Below are positions 24,095 to 32,163 of a DNA stretch of 64,000 bases, one piece after another. Origin of the DNA: Streptomyces pacificus. GTDB taxonomy: Bacteria > Actinomycetota > Actinomycetes > Streptomycetales > Streptomycetaceae. The translations under genes were made by a program, and so were the position numbers. The stretch lies in NCBI RefSeq assembly GCF_011766325.1, contig NZ_BLLG01000023.1, forward strand, positions 1 to 64,000. The letters are read 5' to 3'. Position 1 is the stretch's first letter. Each line of letters starts with the position of its first letter. The notes beneath the pieces are model-generated. The model saw nothing but the letters and a program-made list of their open reading frames with translations, was not told the origin of the DNA and made no database searches.

Positions 24095-24289
24095 ATGGCC
24101 GTTTCGGTTTCGGTGGTGCTGCTGCTGCTCGTCCTCGCGGTGATCTTCCTCCGCAACGGCGGGCTGAAGCTCTCACACGCACTCGTGTGCGCCCTGCTCG
24201 GATTCTTCCTCGCCGGCACGAGCATGGCGCCCACCATCCACGACGGCGTCTCCGCTACCGCCGAGGTCGTCGGCAAGCTCAGTCCCTGA
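24095..24289 (+). CDS. Small two-helix membrane protein, hypothetical
   Basis: 64 residues from ATG at 24095 behind GGGAGGCCCGGCC. Two hydrophobic segments: VSVVLLLLVLAVIFLR (~4-19) and LVCALLGFFLAGTSMAP (~29-45), then a polar tail. An in-frame ATG at 24056 would add 13 residues but lacks a good ribosome site. Proteins of this kind occur in Streptomyces without assigned function. Stands alone between terminator-flanked genes. Confidence 0.65.
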   Translation: MAVSVSVVLLLLVLAVIFLRNGGLKLSHALVCALLGFFLAGTSMAPTIHDGVSATAEVVGKLSP

Positions 24290-24445
24290 CGACCGGGGCC
24301 GGCGGCCGGATCAGGGCGCCGGACCGCCGCGGCTCCCGGCACACCCGGTGCTCGACCGCCAAGGACGGCGGCCCGGTCGGCCGCAGTCGGGCGGGTCGAG
24401 GGGCCACGGGGCGACACGGCCCCGATTCGGGCGTTCAATGAGTGC

Positions 24446-26152
24446 ATGCACCCCGGGAAGGGCCCGCGGCCGAGCCGAGGCCGCCCGCTCGCCATAGCGG
24501 GCCTGGCCGCGCTGCTCCTCGCGGCGACGGCCCTGACGCCGGGTGCCGACGGTCCCCGCTCCGCCTCCGGTCCCGCACCATCGCCCTCCGAGCCCCTGCC
24601 CAAGCCGCCGTCGGACCAGCCGCCGCCGCTGCTCACGCGGGCCGACGTGGACCGGGCCGTCGCCCGCCTCGACGGCGTCGTCCGGGACATGATGAAGGAG
24701 ACCGGCGTCCCCGGTGTCGCGGTGGGTGTCGTACACCAGGACCGGGTGCTCTACCTGAAGGGCTTCGGCGAACGGCACGTCGGCGAGCCCGCCGCCGTCG
24801 ACCCCGACACCGTCTTCCAGCTCGCCTCGCTCTCGAAGCCGATCGGCTCGACCGTGGTCGCGGGGGCCGTCGAGGGCGAGGGCGACGAGGCCGGGGACGG
24901 CGCGGCCGGGGACGGTGCGGGGGCGCAGGGCGCGGACGAACGGGACGCCGGCTGGGACGCACCGGTCGCCCGGCATCTGCCCGGGTTCGCTCTCAAGGAC
25001 CCCTGGGTGAGCGGCCATGTCACCGTCACCGACCTGCTGTCCCACCGCAGCGGACTGCCCGACCACGCGGGAGATCTCCTGGAGGACCTGGGCTACGACC
25101 AGGCGTACATCCTGAGTCATCTCCGCGACGAGCCGCTCGCCCCGTTCCGCGCCGCCTACGCGTACACCAACTTCGGCTTCACCGCCGGCGCGGAGGCCGT
25201 CGCCCGCGCGAAGGGGGTGAGCTGGCAGAAGCTCTCCGAGGACACCCTGTTCCGTCCCGCCGGCATGGACTCCACCAGCACCACCTTCGCCGACTACGAG
25301 AAGGCCGCGAACCGGGCGGTGGCCCATGTGCCCGGTCCCGACGGCACCTGGCAGGCGAAGTACGTCCGCAACGCGGACGCCCAGGCACCCGCCGGAGGGG
25401 CCAGCTCCAGCGCCGCCGACATGATGCGGTGGCTGCGGCTCCAACTCGCGGGAGGGAAGCTCGACGGCCGACAGATCATCGACGCCGAGAGCCTGCGGCA
25501 CACCCATCTGCCCGAGATCGTCTCCCAGCCGCCGAGGTCCCCCGCGGGACGGACCGGCTTCTACGGGCTGGGCTGGAACGTCACCTACGATGACCAGGCC
25601 CGGCTGCGGCTCGGCCACTCCGGCGCCTTCGAACTCGGGGCCAACACCCATGTGACGATGCTGCCCGGTGAACAGCTCGGCATCGTCGTGCTCACCAACG
25701 GCAAACCCGTCGGACTGGCCGACGCCGTCGCCGAGGACTTCTTCGACACCGCTCAGTACGGCAAGCCCAGCCGTGACTGGCTCCGGCTGTTCGCCGCGCT
25801 CTACGCGCAGCTGGAGGAAGCCGGTGTGTCCCCCACGGACTACGCCGATCCGCCCGATTCCGCGAAGGCCGCCCGGCCCGGCGGCGCCTACGCGGGGACG
25901 TACGACAGCACCTACTACGGGAAGGCCACCGTCACCGACGGCCCGGACGGCCTGGTGCTCGAACTCGGCCCGGAGCCGAAGCGGTTCCCGCTGCGCCACT
26001 ACGACGGCGACACCTTCAGCTTCGAGACGGCCGGCGAGAACGCCGTCGGGCCGACCGGCGCCACCTTCACGTTCGGCCGGGGCGACACGGCACGGAAACT
26101 GCGCGTCGAGTACCTCGACGGGACGGGCCTCGGGACGTTCACCCGCCACTGA
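24446..26152 (+). CDS. Exported serine hydrolase of the beta-lactamase class C / DD-peptidase family
   Basis: 568 residues. Signal peptide (~12-36), then a Pro-rich spacer. Catalytic SxxK is Ser128-Leu-Ser-Lys131, YxN is in YAYTNFG (~237-243) and the third motif is GHSGAF (~390), as in class C-like esterases and D-alanyl-D-alanine hydrolases. The C-terminal ~120 residues (from ~475, GAYAGTYDSTYYGKATV) resemble a lipocalin-like DUF3471 domain found after such domains. An acidic/Gly insertion follows the SxxK helix. Acts outside the cytoplasm; substrate unknown (peptide, ester or cell-wall fragment). ATG at 24446 has only a weak ribosome site. Confidence 0.88.
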   Translation: MHPGKGPRPSRGRPLAIAGLAALLLAATALTPGADGPRSASGPAPSPSEPLPKPPSDQPPPLLTRADVDRAVARLDGVVRDMMKETGVPGVAVGVVHQDRVLYLKGFGERHVGEPAAVDPDTVFQLASLSKPIGSTVVAGAVEGEGDEAGDGAAGDGAGAQGADERDAGWDAPVARHLPGFALKDPWVSGHVTVTDLLSHRSGLPDHAGDLLEDLGYDQAYILSHLRDEPLAPFRAAYAYTNFGFTAGAEAVARAKGVSWQKLSEDTLFRPAGMDSTSTTFADYEKAANRAVAHVPGPDGTWQAKYVRNADAQAPAGGASSSAADMMRWLRLQLAGGKLDGRQIIDAESLRHTHLPEIVSQPPRSPAGRTGFYGLGWNVTYDDQARLRLGHSGAFELGANTHVTMLPGEQLGIVVLTNGKPVGLADAVAEDFFDTAQYGKPSRDWLRLFAALYAQLEEAGVSPTDYADPPDSAKAARPGGAYAGTYDSTYYGKATVTDGPDGLVLELGPEPKRFPLRHYDGDTFSFETAGENAVGPTGATFTFGRGDTARKLRVEYLDGTGLGTFTRH

Positions 26153-26397
26153 CGGCCGCGGCCGAGGCCACGCCGGACGTCTCGCCTCCGGCCGTCGCGA
26201 CTGTCGCGACCGCCGGACGCGGCGGCCACCGACCCCCGCCCGCGGCCGCCCGCCGACGGCCCGGCACTCCCGTCCGGCGACGGGCGCCCCGCCGAGCCGG
26301 GCACCCGCGGCGGGCGGTGGCGAGCTCCGGGGCTCCGGGCGCGGGCGGGCACCTGCCCGGGGCCGGCCGGAGGCGGCCCGGGCATCCGCGCGCCCCG

Positions 26398-27186
26398 TCA
26401 GGTGAAGCTCGGCATCTCGCCCTCGGTCGTGGCGGTGTCGATGACGGCGAACGGCGCGCCCTGCGGGTCGACCACGGCCGCGAACCGGCCGAAGGGGGTC
26501 GTCATCGGCCCGAACACCAGCCTGCCGCCCCGTCTCCGGACCGCTGCGACCGCGGCGTCGCAGTCCGCGACCGTCCAGTAGACCTGGACGTAGGACGGCA
26601 CCTCGGGCGGGGAGTCGTCCGTGGTCTCCATCCGGCCCAGGACGGGCCCCCGCCCCAGGTCGAACACCTTGAAGTCGCCCTCCGGGTCCACCAGGGCCTT
26701 CACGCCGTAGCCGAAGACCGCCGGGAAGAACGCGTCCGCTTTCCCGGGCTCACGTGTGACGACCTCCGCCCAGCAGAAGGAGCCGGGGACGTTCGTCGCC
26801 TCGAAGCCCTTGTACGTACCCCCCTGCCAGACGCCGAAGAAGACACCGCCCGGGTCCCGCGCGAGGCACATCGTCCCCAACTCGCCCACCTGCGTCGGCT
26901 CCAGGAGCACTGTGCCGCCGTTCTCCCGGATCCGCCCGGCGGTGGCGGCGGCGTCCGGGGACGCCAGATAGAGGCACCATCGGGAGGGCCCCTCCTGCCC
27001 GGGCGCGGGCGGGACCACCGCGGCGACGGCCTTGCCGTCCGCGAACGCCCGCGTGTAGCCGCCGTACTCGGGCGACGACTCCCCGAACGTCCAGCCCAGG
27101 ACCTCGCCGTAGAAGGCCTTGGCCCCCTCCAGGTCCGGGAACATCGCGTCGGCCCAGATCGGTGTGCCTTCGGATGCGTCTGCCAT
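26398..27186 (-). CDS. Two-domain VOC (glyoxalase/bleomycin-resistance fold) protein
   Basis: 262 residues, starting at ATG 27184-27186 (MADASEGTPIWADAMFPDLEGAKAFY). Two tandem VOC half-domains: ~5-125 and ~135-260, each with the beta-alpha-beta-beta-beta pattern, the second with YVQVYWTVADCDAAVAAVRRRGGRLVFGP. Similar Streptomyces proteins are annotated as hydroxylases or glyoxalase-like, but activity is rarely known. Monocistronic on the minus strand. The frame runs upstream to 27681 without credible coding content. Confidence 0.88.
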   Translation of the reverse strand: MADASEGTPIWADAMFPDLEGAKAFYGEVLGWTFGESSPEYGGYTRAFADGKAVAAVVPPAPGQEGPSRWCLYLASPDAAATAGRIRENGGTVLLEPTQVGELGTMCLARDPGGVFFGVWQGGTYKGFEATNVPGSFCWAEVVTREPGKADAFFPAVFGYGVKALVDPEGDFKVFDLGRGPVLGRMETTDDSPPEVPSYVQVYWTVADCDAAVAAVRRRGGRLVFGPMTTPFGRFAAVVDPQGAPFAVIDTATTEGEMPSFT

Positions 27187-27449
27187 GACGGTGACTCTCT
27201 TCCGTGCGGAATTACATGGTTCGGAGGCTCTCCTCCCCAGCCACGCTAGCGATCGCCGCTCGGTCCCGCGCGGTGATGCGGTTTTCCGCCCCTGGACGGG
27301 ATCCGACGCCCGCAGGGATGGACCGGTCCCCGGTCCCCGGTCCCCGGTCCCGGGTCCCGGACCCGGAGTCCGTGCACCGTCGCGCCGACCGTGCCCGTAT
27401 CCGTATCCGTCCCCGTCCCGTCCTTGCACCGGGGCGTTCCGGCACGGAC

Positions 27450-27818
27450 TCAGGTACCGAGCACCCGGGACCGGATCAGGAACCGCACGCCCTCGGGAGC
27501 CTCCAGCGAGAACCCGCTGCCGCGCCCCTCGACCACGTCGACGATCAGACGCGTGTGGCGCCATGTCTCGTACTGGCTCGCCGACATCCAGAACGGCACC
27601 GGCGCGTCGACGCCCTCGACGGCGAGTTCCGCCAGCAGCACGTCCGAGCCGCCGGTGCGGAACTCGCCCGCCGGGTAGCACATGGGGGCGCTGCCGTCGC
27701 AGCAGCCTCCCGACTGGTGGAACATCAGGGGCCCGTGGGCTCCGGTCAGCCGCCGCACCAGGCCGGCCGCCGCCGGGGTGAGCTCCACGGGTGCGGTGGC
27801 TTCCGTCCCCCCGCTCAT
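27450..27818 (-). CDS. DUF779 domain protein
   Basis: 122 residues, nearly all DUF779: LMFHQSGGCCDGSAPMCYPAGEF (~30-52) with its conserved Cys-Cys and Cys, DVLLAEL, and FWMSASQYETWRHTRLIVDVVEGRGSGFSLEAPEGVRFLIRSRVL. In actinobacteria DUF779 genes usually sit next to an acetaldehyde/aldehyde dehydrogenase (exaC-like) gene; none is present here. The cysteines suggest metal or redox binding but this is unproven. It is separated from the upstream P450 gene by a hairpin, so it probably has its own promoter in 27819-28008. Confidence 0.88.
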   Translation of the reverse strand: MSGGTEATAPVELTPAAAGLVRRLTGAHGPLMFHQSGGCCDGSAPMCYPAGEFRTGGSDVLLAELAVEGVDAPVPFWMSASQYETWRHTRLIVDVVEGRGSGFSLEAPEGVRFLIRSRVLGT

Positions 27819-28008
27819 GACGCCGAGTCCGAGGCCCGCGCCGCCCGCCCGCTCGTTCGGTGCTCCGTATGACGCAGATACACGTGCCGCCCCTTCCTCG
27901 CCCGCGGCCCTTCCCTCAGGGGCCGCCGTCGGCGGCCCAGCCAACCACCCCGGACGTTGCGAGGGCGTTGCACCGCATCCGGCTGCAGCGTTCGCCCCGG
28001 CCGCACGG

Positions 28009-28052
28009 GCCGCGGTGCGAGACCGGCTCGGGGTACGGGCCCGCACCGCGGC
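28009..28052 (-). terminator. 11-bp hairpin after the P450 operon
   Basis: Perfect arms 28009-28019 and 28042-28052, 18 bases past the P450 stop on the minus strand. It ends the four-gene cassette and isolates the DUF779 gene. Confidence 0.65.
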
Positions 28053-28069
28053 GTCCGGGACGCCGCCGG

Positions 28070-29308
28070 TCAGGCGGCGGCGGGTTCGAGCACGACCGGC
28101 AGCTCGGTGAGGCCGCGGAAGGCCGGGAACGGCACCTCCATCCACGTCGGCTCCGCCCGCGGATCGGCCGGCGCGATCCTCGGGAACCGGGTGAACAGAC
28201 CGCTGAGCGCGAGCTGGGTCTCCAGCCGGGCCAGCGGCGCCCCCAGGCAGTAGTGACCGCCGTGCCCGAAGCCGATGTGGGCGGCGGTGCCCTGGCGCCG
28301 CACGTCGAACACGTCCGGGTGCTCGAACTTCAGCGGGTCGCGGTTGGCGGACAGCAGCGAGATCTGCACCAGCGCGCCCTTCGGGATCCGGGTGCCGCCG
28401 ATCTCCATGTCCTCGGTCGCGTACCGGAAGGTGGCGCTCTCGACCGAGCCGTCGAAGCGGACCAGTTCCTCCACCGCCGGGCCGATCAGCTCCGGGTCCT
28501 CCCGCACGGCGCTGAGCTGCCCGGGGTCGGCCAGGAAGTGGTGCACGGCGTTGCCGATCAGGTAGGCGGTCGTCTTGTGGCCCGCGAACATCAGCAGGAA
28601 GGCCGTGGAGACCAGTTCGCCGCCGGTCAGCCCGCCCTCCCGGTCCCTGGTCGCGGCGAGCGCGCTGAGCAGGTCGTCGCCCGGCCGGTCGCGCTTGCGG
28701 GCGATCAGCTCGGTGAAGTAGGCGTGGAGGTCCTCCTCCGCCTGCTGCTGGGCCCGCTTGAACTCCTCGCCGAAGCCCGTCTGCGCCACCGTCGTGGACA
28801 GCTCCTGCATCAGCGGCCGCTCCTCGGGGGGTACCCCGAGCAGTTCGCAGATCACCGTGATCGGCACCGGGAAGGCGAACGCCGGCAGCAGGTCGAACGG
28901 TTCCCCGGTCGGGCACGCGTCCAGGAGCCGGTCCACGATGTCCTCGATCTTCGGCCGGAGGGCCTCGACCCGGCGCGGGGTAAACGCGGAGTTGACGAGT
29001 GTGCGCAGCCGGGTGTGCTTGGGCGGGTCGGAGTTGAGCATGTTGTCGTCCAGCGCCACCGACGAGTCGCCGAAGATCCTCCGGTACGCGTCCATGGCCC
29101 CGTACATGTCCTTGCTCAGCCGGGGGTCCGAGAGCGCGGCGCGGGCGTCCTCGTACCGGGTGATCAGGTAGGTCTCGATGCCGTGCGGGGGTGTCATCGG
29201 GCAGACGGGAGCGGTGTCCCGCAGATGCGCGTACACCGGGTGGGGGTTGCGGCGGAACTCCGCGGTGCACCGCTCGGCTGCGGCGACGGGGTCGTGCGTC
29301 GTGGTCAC
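28070..29308 (-). CDS. Cytochrome P450 (last gene of the ABM-DH-amidohydrolase-P450 cassette)
   Basis: 412 residues, a normal bacterial class I P450. I-helix oxygen motif FAGHKTT (~237-243), K-helix ExxR in EELVRFDGS, and heme loop FGHGGHYCLG (~347-356) with Cys354 as the thiolate ligand. The ATG overlaps the amidohydrolase stop by 4 bases. General resemblance is to Streptomyces macrolide/aromatic hydroxylases of the CYP105/107 kind. No ferredoxin gene is adjacent. The substrate is presumably produced or consumed by the coupled enzymes upstream. Confidence 0.93.
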   Translation of the reverse strand: MTTTHDPVAAAERCTAEFRRNPHPVYAHLRDTAPVCPMTPPHGIETYLITRYEDARAALSDPRLSKDMYGAMDAYRRIFGDSSVALDDNMLNSDPPKHTRLRTLVNSAFTPRRVEALRPKIEDIVDRLLDACPTGEPFDLLPAFAFPVPITVICELLGVPPEERPLMQELSTTVAQTGFGEEFKRAQQQAEEDLHAYFTELIARKRDRPGDDLLSALAATRDREGGLTGGELVSTAFLLMFAGHKTTAYLIGNAVHHFLADPGQLSAVREDPELIGPAVEELVRFDGSVESATFRYATEDMEIGGTRIPKGALVQISLLSANRDPLKFEHPDVFDVRRQGTAAHIGFGHGGHYCLGAPLARLETQLALSGLFTRFPRIAPADPRAEPTWMEVPFPAFRGLTELPVVLEPAAA

Positions 29309-30372
29309 GGACGGCTCCTGAGGTCGAAGAGGGCCTCGGCGTTGCCACCGAGGATGCGCTGCTGGGCCGCCCTGTCGACGGGCAGCTTCTCGATCATGCG
29401 GATGAGGTCCTCGAGGGGCACCGAGAGCGGCGGCGAGTCGGTGCCGAAGAGCATCCGTCCGGGCCCGAGCACCTCCGTGTTGAGGGCCAGATGGGCGGGG
29501 CTGAACGGGCTGGTGTCGACGTACATGCGGCGCAGCGCGGCGCCCGGGTCGGGCGACGCCTGGACGGCCGGCTCCGGGCCCCCCGCCGGAGGCCGCCCGG
29601 AGGGAGGCCGTCCCGCGGTCTCTCCGGTCCTGGTCTCTCCGGCCCCCCGCCGTCCGGCATCCGGCGGGCCGGCGGGCGGCGGGGCGGCGGGCGGCGCGCC
29701 CCCGCCCCAGTGCCGGGGGCGCGCCGCCATCTGGAGGCGCTCCGGCAGCAGGGCCATGGCCCCGCCGCCGGTCGCGCCGATCAGCCGCAGTCCGGGGTAC
29801 TTGTCAAGCCACCCCGCGAAAGCGATCATGGCCATGCCCATGGTGACGTCGCCGAAGCGGCCGATCTGCTCGACGAAGGCGATGTTCTCCACCCGCTCCG
29901 TGCCGATCGGTTCGGCCGGCGCGTGCACCATGACGGGCACTCCCGCCTCGGCGGCCAGCGCGAAGAAGGAGTCCGCCCGCGGCGAGCCGAGCAGCTCGCC
30001 GTGCACGCTGGAAGTGGTGATCAGGCCGACGAAGGCGGGGTCCGCCAGTGTCTCCCGTACCCCTTCCAGATGGTCGTCGTCCCCGAACGGGTTCGCGTAC
30101 ACGTACCCGCGCAACTGGTCCGGGAACTTGGTGATCAGGCCCGACATCCACGCGTGGAAGCCACGCAGCCGGTCGCGCGGTTGCCTGTAGTTGTCCACGC
30201 CCGGAACCCGCGCCATCGCCCCGGCGCCGACGGGGCTGCCGATGATGGTGAGGTCGATTCCGGCCTGGGCGCGGGCGGCGAGCATGCCGTCCACATCGGT
30301 CAGGCTGGGGGGCATGGGGAAGCGTTCGGCCGCCTCCGGCGGGGACAGGTGCCCGTGGATGTCGATGATCAT
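29305..30372 (-). CDS. ACMSD-like metal-dependent amidohydrolase / decarboxylase
   Basis: 355 residues of the amidohydrolase-2 group. N-terminal metal motif IDIHGHLSP (HxH), a middle His in MVHAPAE, and the late Asp in FGTDSPPLSVP. Family members hydrolyse or non-oxidatively decarboxylate substrates such as aminocarboxymuconate semialdehyde or hydroxybenzoates. A Pro/Gly/Arg-rich insertion (~227-275) separates the GATGGGAMALLPERLQ region from LRRMYVDTSPFS and is unusual for the family. GTGA/ATGA overlaps on both sides put it in the middle of a translationally coupled cassette. Confidence 0.88.
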   Translation of the reverse strand: MIIDIHGHLSPPEAAERFPMPPSLTDVDGMLAARAQAGIDLTIIGSPVGAGAMARVPGVDNYRQPRDRLRGFHAWMSGLITKFPDQLRGYVYANPFGDDDHLEGVRETLADPAFVGLITTSSVHGELLGSPRADSFFALAAEAGVPVMVHAPAEPIGTERVENIAFVEQIGRFGDVTMGMAMIAFAGWLDKYPGLRLIGATGGGAMALLPERLQMAARPRHWGGGAPPAAPPPAGPPDAGRRGAGETRTGETAGRPPSGRPPAGGPEPAVQASPDPGAALRRMYVDTSPFSPAHLALNTEVLGPGRMLFGTDSPPLSVPLEDLIRMIEKLPVDRAAQQRILGGNAEALFDLRSRP

Positions 30373-31256
30373 TTGTCGGTTCCCGGTTTCCGTGTGAGGG
30401 CGCGGGTGACCGCGGCGCAGTCCTCGTCACCGAAGCCCTGCCCGGTGGCGCTGACATGGGTCTCCGCGGCCGCCGCGGTGAGCGGCAGGCTCAGGCCGGT
30501 GGCTTCGGCCTGCTCCGTTGCGAGCATGAGGTCCTTGGCCATCAGCCGCAGCCGGAAGTCCGGCTCCTCGAAGCGCCCCGAGGCGAGGCGGCGGGACTTG
30601 AACGACATGACCGGTGACGCGAAGCCGCTGCCCGCTATGGTGCGCAGGACCTGCCTCCGGTCGAGTCCGAAGGCGGCCGCCAGCTCTGCCGCCTCGGCCA
30701 TCGCCTGCACCTCTATGCCCATCAGCAGGTTGAGGAGCAGCTTCATCCGCATGCCGGAACCGAGTGCGCCCAGATGGACGACCTCCTTGGCCAGCATCTC
30801 CAGCAGCGGCCGGCCGGTGGCGAAGACCCGCTCCTCGCCGCCCACGAACAGGCGCAGTTCGCCGTCGCGGGCGTGGTCGCGGTTGCCGAGCATGCCGACG
30901 TCCAGGACGGCGGGCGCGTCGCCGGTGAGGCGGACGACCTCGTCGGGCGCGACGGTGCTGGCGCAGATCAGGGCGCCGGGGTAGCCGCCCCGGGCCAGGA
31001 TCCCGTCCGGGCCGCGCAGCACGGCCCGCAGGGCCTCGCCGTCGGCGACGGTGCAGATGGCGGCGCTCGTGCCGTCGACCGCCTCGCTCGGGCGGGACGC
31101 GGCGAAGGCGCCCGCTCTGGCGAGCGGCTCGGCGCGCTCCGGGGTGCGGTTCCACACCCGCACCTGTATGCCTTGACTCAGGAGGCGTGAGGCCAGGCCG
31201 CCGCCCATGGTGCCGAGACCGAGGACGGCGACGGGGCCGTTCGTGGTGTAGGTCAT
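30369..31256 (-). CDS. NAD(P)-dependent beta-hydroxyacid dehydrogenase (3-hydroxyisobutyrate dehydrogenase family)
   Basis: 295 residues from ATG 31254-31256. Rossmann fold starts at VAVLGLGTMGGGLASRLL (~10-27, GxGxxG) and a basic residue follows the second strand (VWNRTPERA), suggesting NADP preference. The catalytic Lys is visible in GSGMRMKLLLNLL (~164-176), as in 3-hydroxyisobutyrate and glyoxylate reductases, which distinguishes it from imine reductases that lack it. The C-terminal all-helical domain includes FxxRLMAKDLMLA. Start overlaps the ABM gene stop by 4 bases and its end overlaps the amidohydrolase start. Likely oxidises or reduces a beta-hydroxy acid in the same pathway. Confidence 0.9.
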   Translation of the reverse strand: MTYTTNGPVAVLGLGTMGGGLASRLLSQGIQVRVWNRTPERAEPLARAGAFAASRPSEAVDGTSAAICTVADGEALRAVLRGPDGILARGGYPGALICASTVAPDEVVRLTGDAPAVLDVGMLGNRDHARDGELRLFVGGEERVFATGRPLLEMLAKEVVHLGALGSGMRMKLLLNLLMGIEVQAMAEAAELAAAFGLDRRQVLRTIAGSGFASPVMSFKSRRLASGRFEEPDFRLRLMAKDLMLATEQAEATGLSLPLTAAAAETHVSATGQGFGDEDCAAVTRALTRKPGTDK

Positions 31257-31591
31257 GACGTCTCCTTCACGGTCTCCATGACGACGCGGAACCTCAGGGA
31301 CTGCGTCGAGTCGACCCACTCGCGGAGCGGGGCCACCAGGGCACGGTGGTCGTCGCTCTGCTGCCAGGCGAAGAAGTGTTCGGGAGTCTCCCACTCGCTG
31401 GTGATCACCCACTGGCGGGAGTCGTCGACGGGCTGACCGAGCCGCTCGACGATGTGGCCGGGCGTGCCGGCGACGGACTTCCGGAGCTTGTCGTACATCT
31501 CCAGGAACCCCTCTTCGCCGCCCTCGACGACCCGGACCGCGAAGACCACGGACAGCCTGTCGTTCTGCCGGCCGTTCTGCACAGTGCCCAT
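31253..31591 (-). CDS. ABM-fold (antibiotic biosynthesis monooxygenase) protein, first gene of cassette
   Basis: 112 residues from ATG 31589-31591 with an excellent AGGAGGAGAC ribosome site. A dimeric ferredoxin-like ABM domain: LSVVFAVRVVEGGEEGFLEMYDKLRKSV, GHIVERLGQPVDDSRQWVITSEWETPEHFFAWQQSDDHRALV. ABM proteins include quinone-forming monooxygenases of polyketide pathways, heme-degrading enzymes and proteins of unknown role. As leader gene of an ABM, dehydrogenase, amidohydrolase, P450 cassette it is likely a pathway enzyme. The distinction between enzyme and structural partner cannot be made from sequence alone. Confidence 0.85.
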   Translation of the reverse strand: MGTVQNGRQNDRLSVVFAVRVVEGGEEGFLEMYDKLRKSVAGTPGHIVERLGQPVDDSRQWVITSEWETPEHFFAWQQSDDHRALVAPLREWVDSTQSLRFRVVMETVKETS

Positions 31592-31718
31592 GTCTCCTCC
31601 TGATGGTGAGAACCGACGGGACACGCTTTCCAAGGACTCATGGCCCCTGGGGGGCTGCAACTCCGAATGGCGGACACCCCAATGGACGCAGGGGGTACCG
31701 CTCCGTGATTAGTCCATG

Positions 31719-31735
31719 CGGGTGAGTGACACCCG
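31719..31735. promoter_or_regulatory. Inverted repeat CGGGTG-N5-CACCCG upstream of the cassette
   Basis: Perfect 6-bp arms, 128 bases before the ABM gene start. Candidate operator for the four-gene operon; no regulator gene is adjacent. Confidence 0.35.
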
Positions 31736-32125
31736 GGCCCGGACATGGGGAAGGCGAGAGTGTTCCGGGACCCCGTGAACCGGGTCGGGTTCCCCGCTCG
31801 GGCAGCGGCCGCCACACGGATCGGCCGACTGCCCCACGCGAGGTCGTGCGAAAGGCGCCCAACGGCCCAACGGCCGTACCGCCGATCGGGGCGCCGGTGG
31901 CCCGGTGGCCCGGTGGCCCGGCGGGGCGGCGGGGCGGCTCCGCCGCCGCTCCGTGGGCCGAAGGGCCGATGGCCGCCGCCCTCGCTGCGGCCGCACGCGC
32001 CGCGACCGCCCCCGCCCGTGCCGGGCGCACGTCTGCCCGGGGCGCCCGCCTGGGGGCGGCGGCAGCACGGCGCCGGACCGCCCGCACCGGGGCACCCGCG
32101 CGGCGCGGGCGGCAGGGTGCCGCCG
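31736..32125. other. Intergenic, pgm 3' side to cassette promoter
   Basis: About 390 bases, rich in GGCCCGGTGGCC repeats (~31895-31930). No gene is seen. Confidence 0.45.
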
Positions 32126-32143
32126 GCCCGCCTCGCGGCGGGC
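32126..32143 (-). terminator. Hairpin after pgm
   Basis: GCCCGCC-TCGC-GGCGGGC, perfect 7-bp stem with a 4-base loop, 20 bases beyond the pgm stop. Confidence 0.65.
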
Positions 32144-32163
32144 GGGTGCTGCCCGGTCCGGGC

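Noticed and set aside
30369..31256. Imine reductase rather than beta-hydroxyacid dehydrogenase
   Set aside because: The catalytic Lys of the hydroxyacid dehydrogenase family is present (GSGMRMKLLLN), whereas imine reductases have a different residue there.
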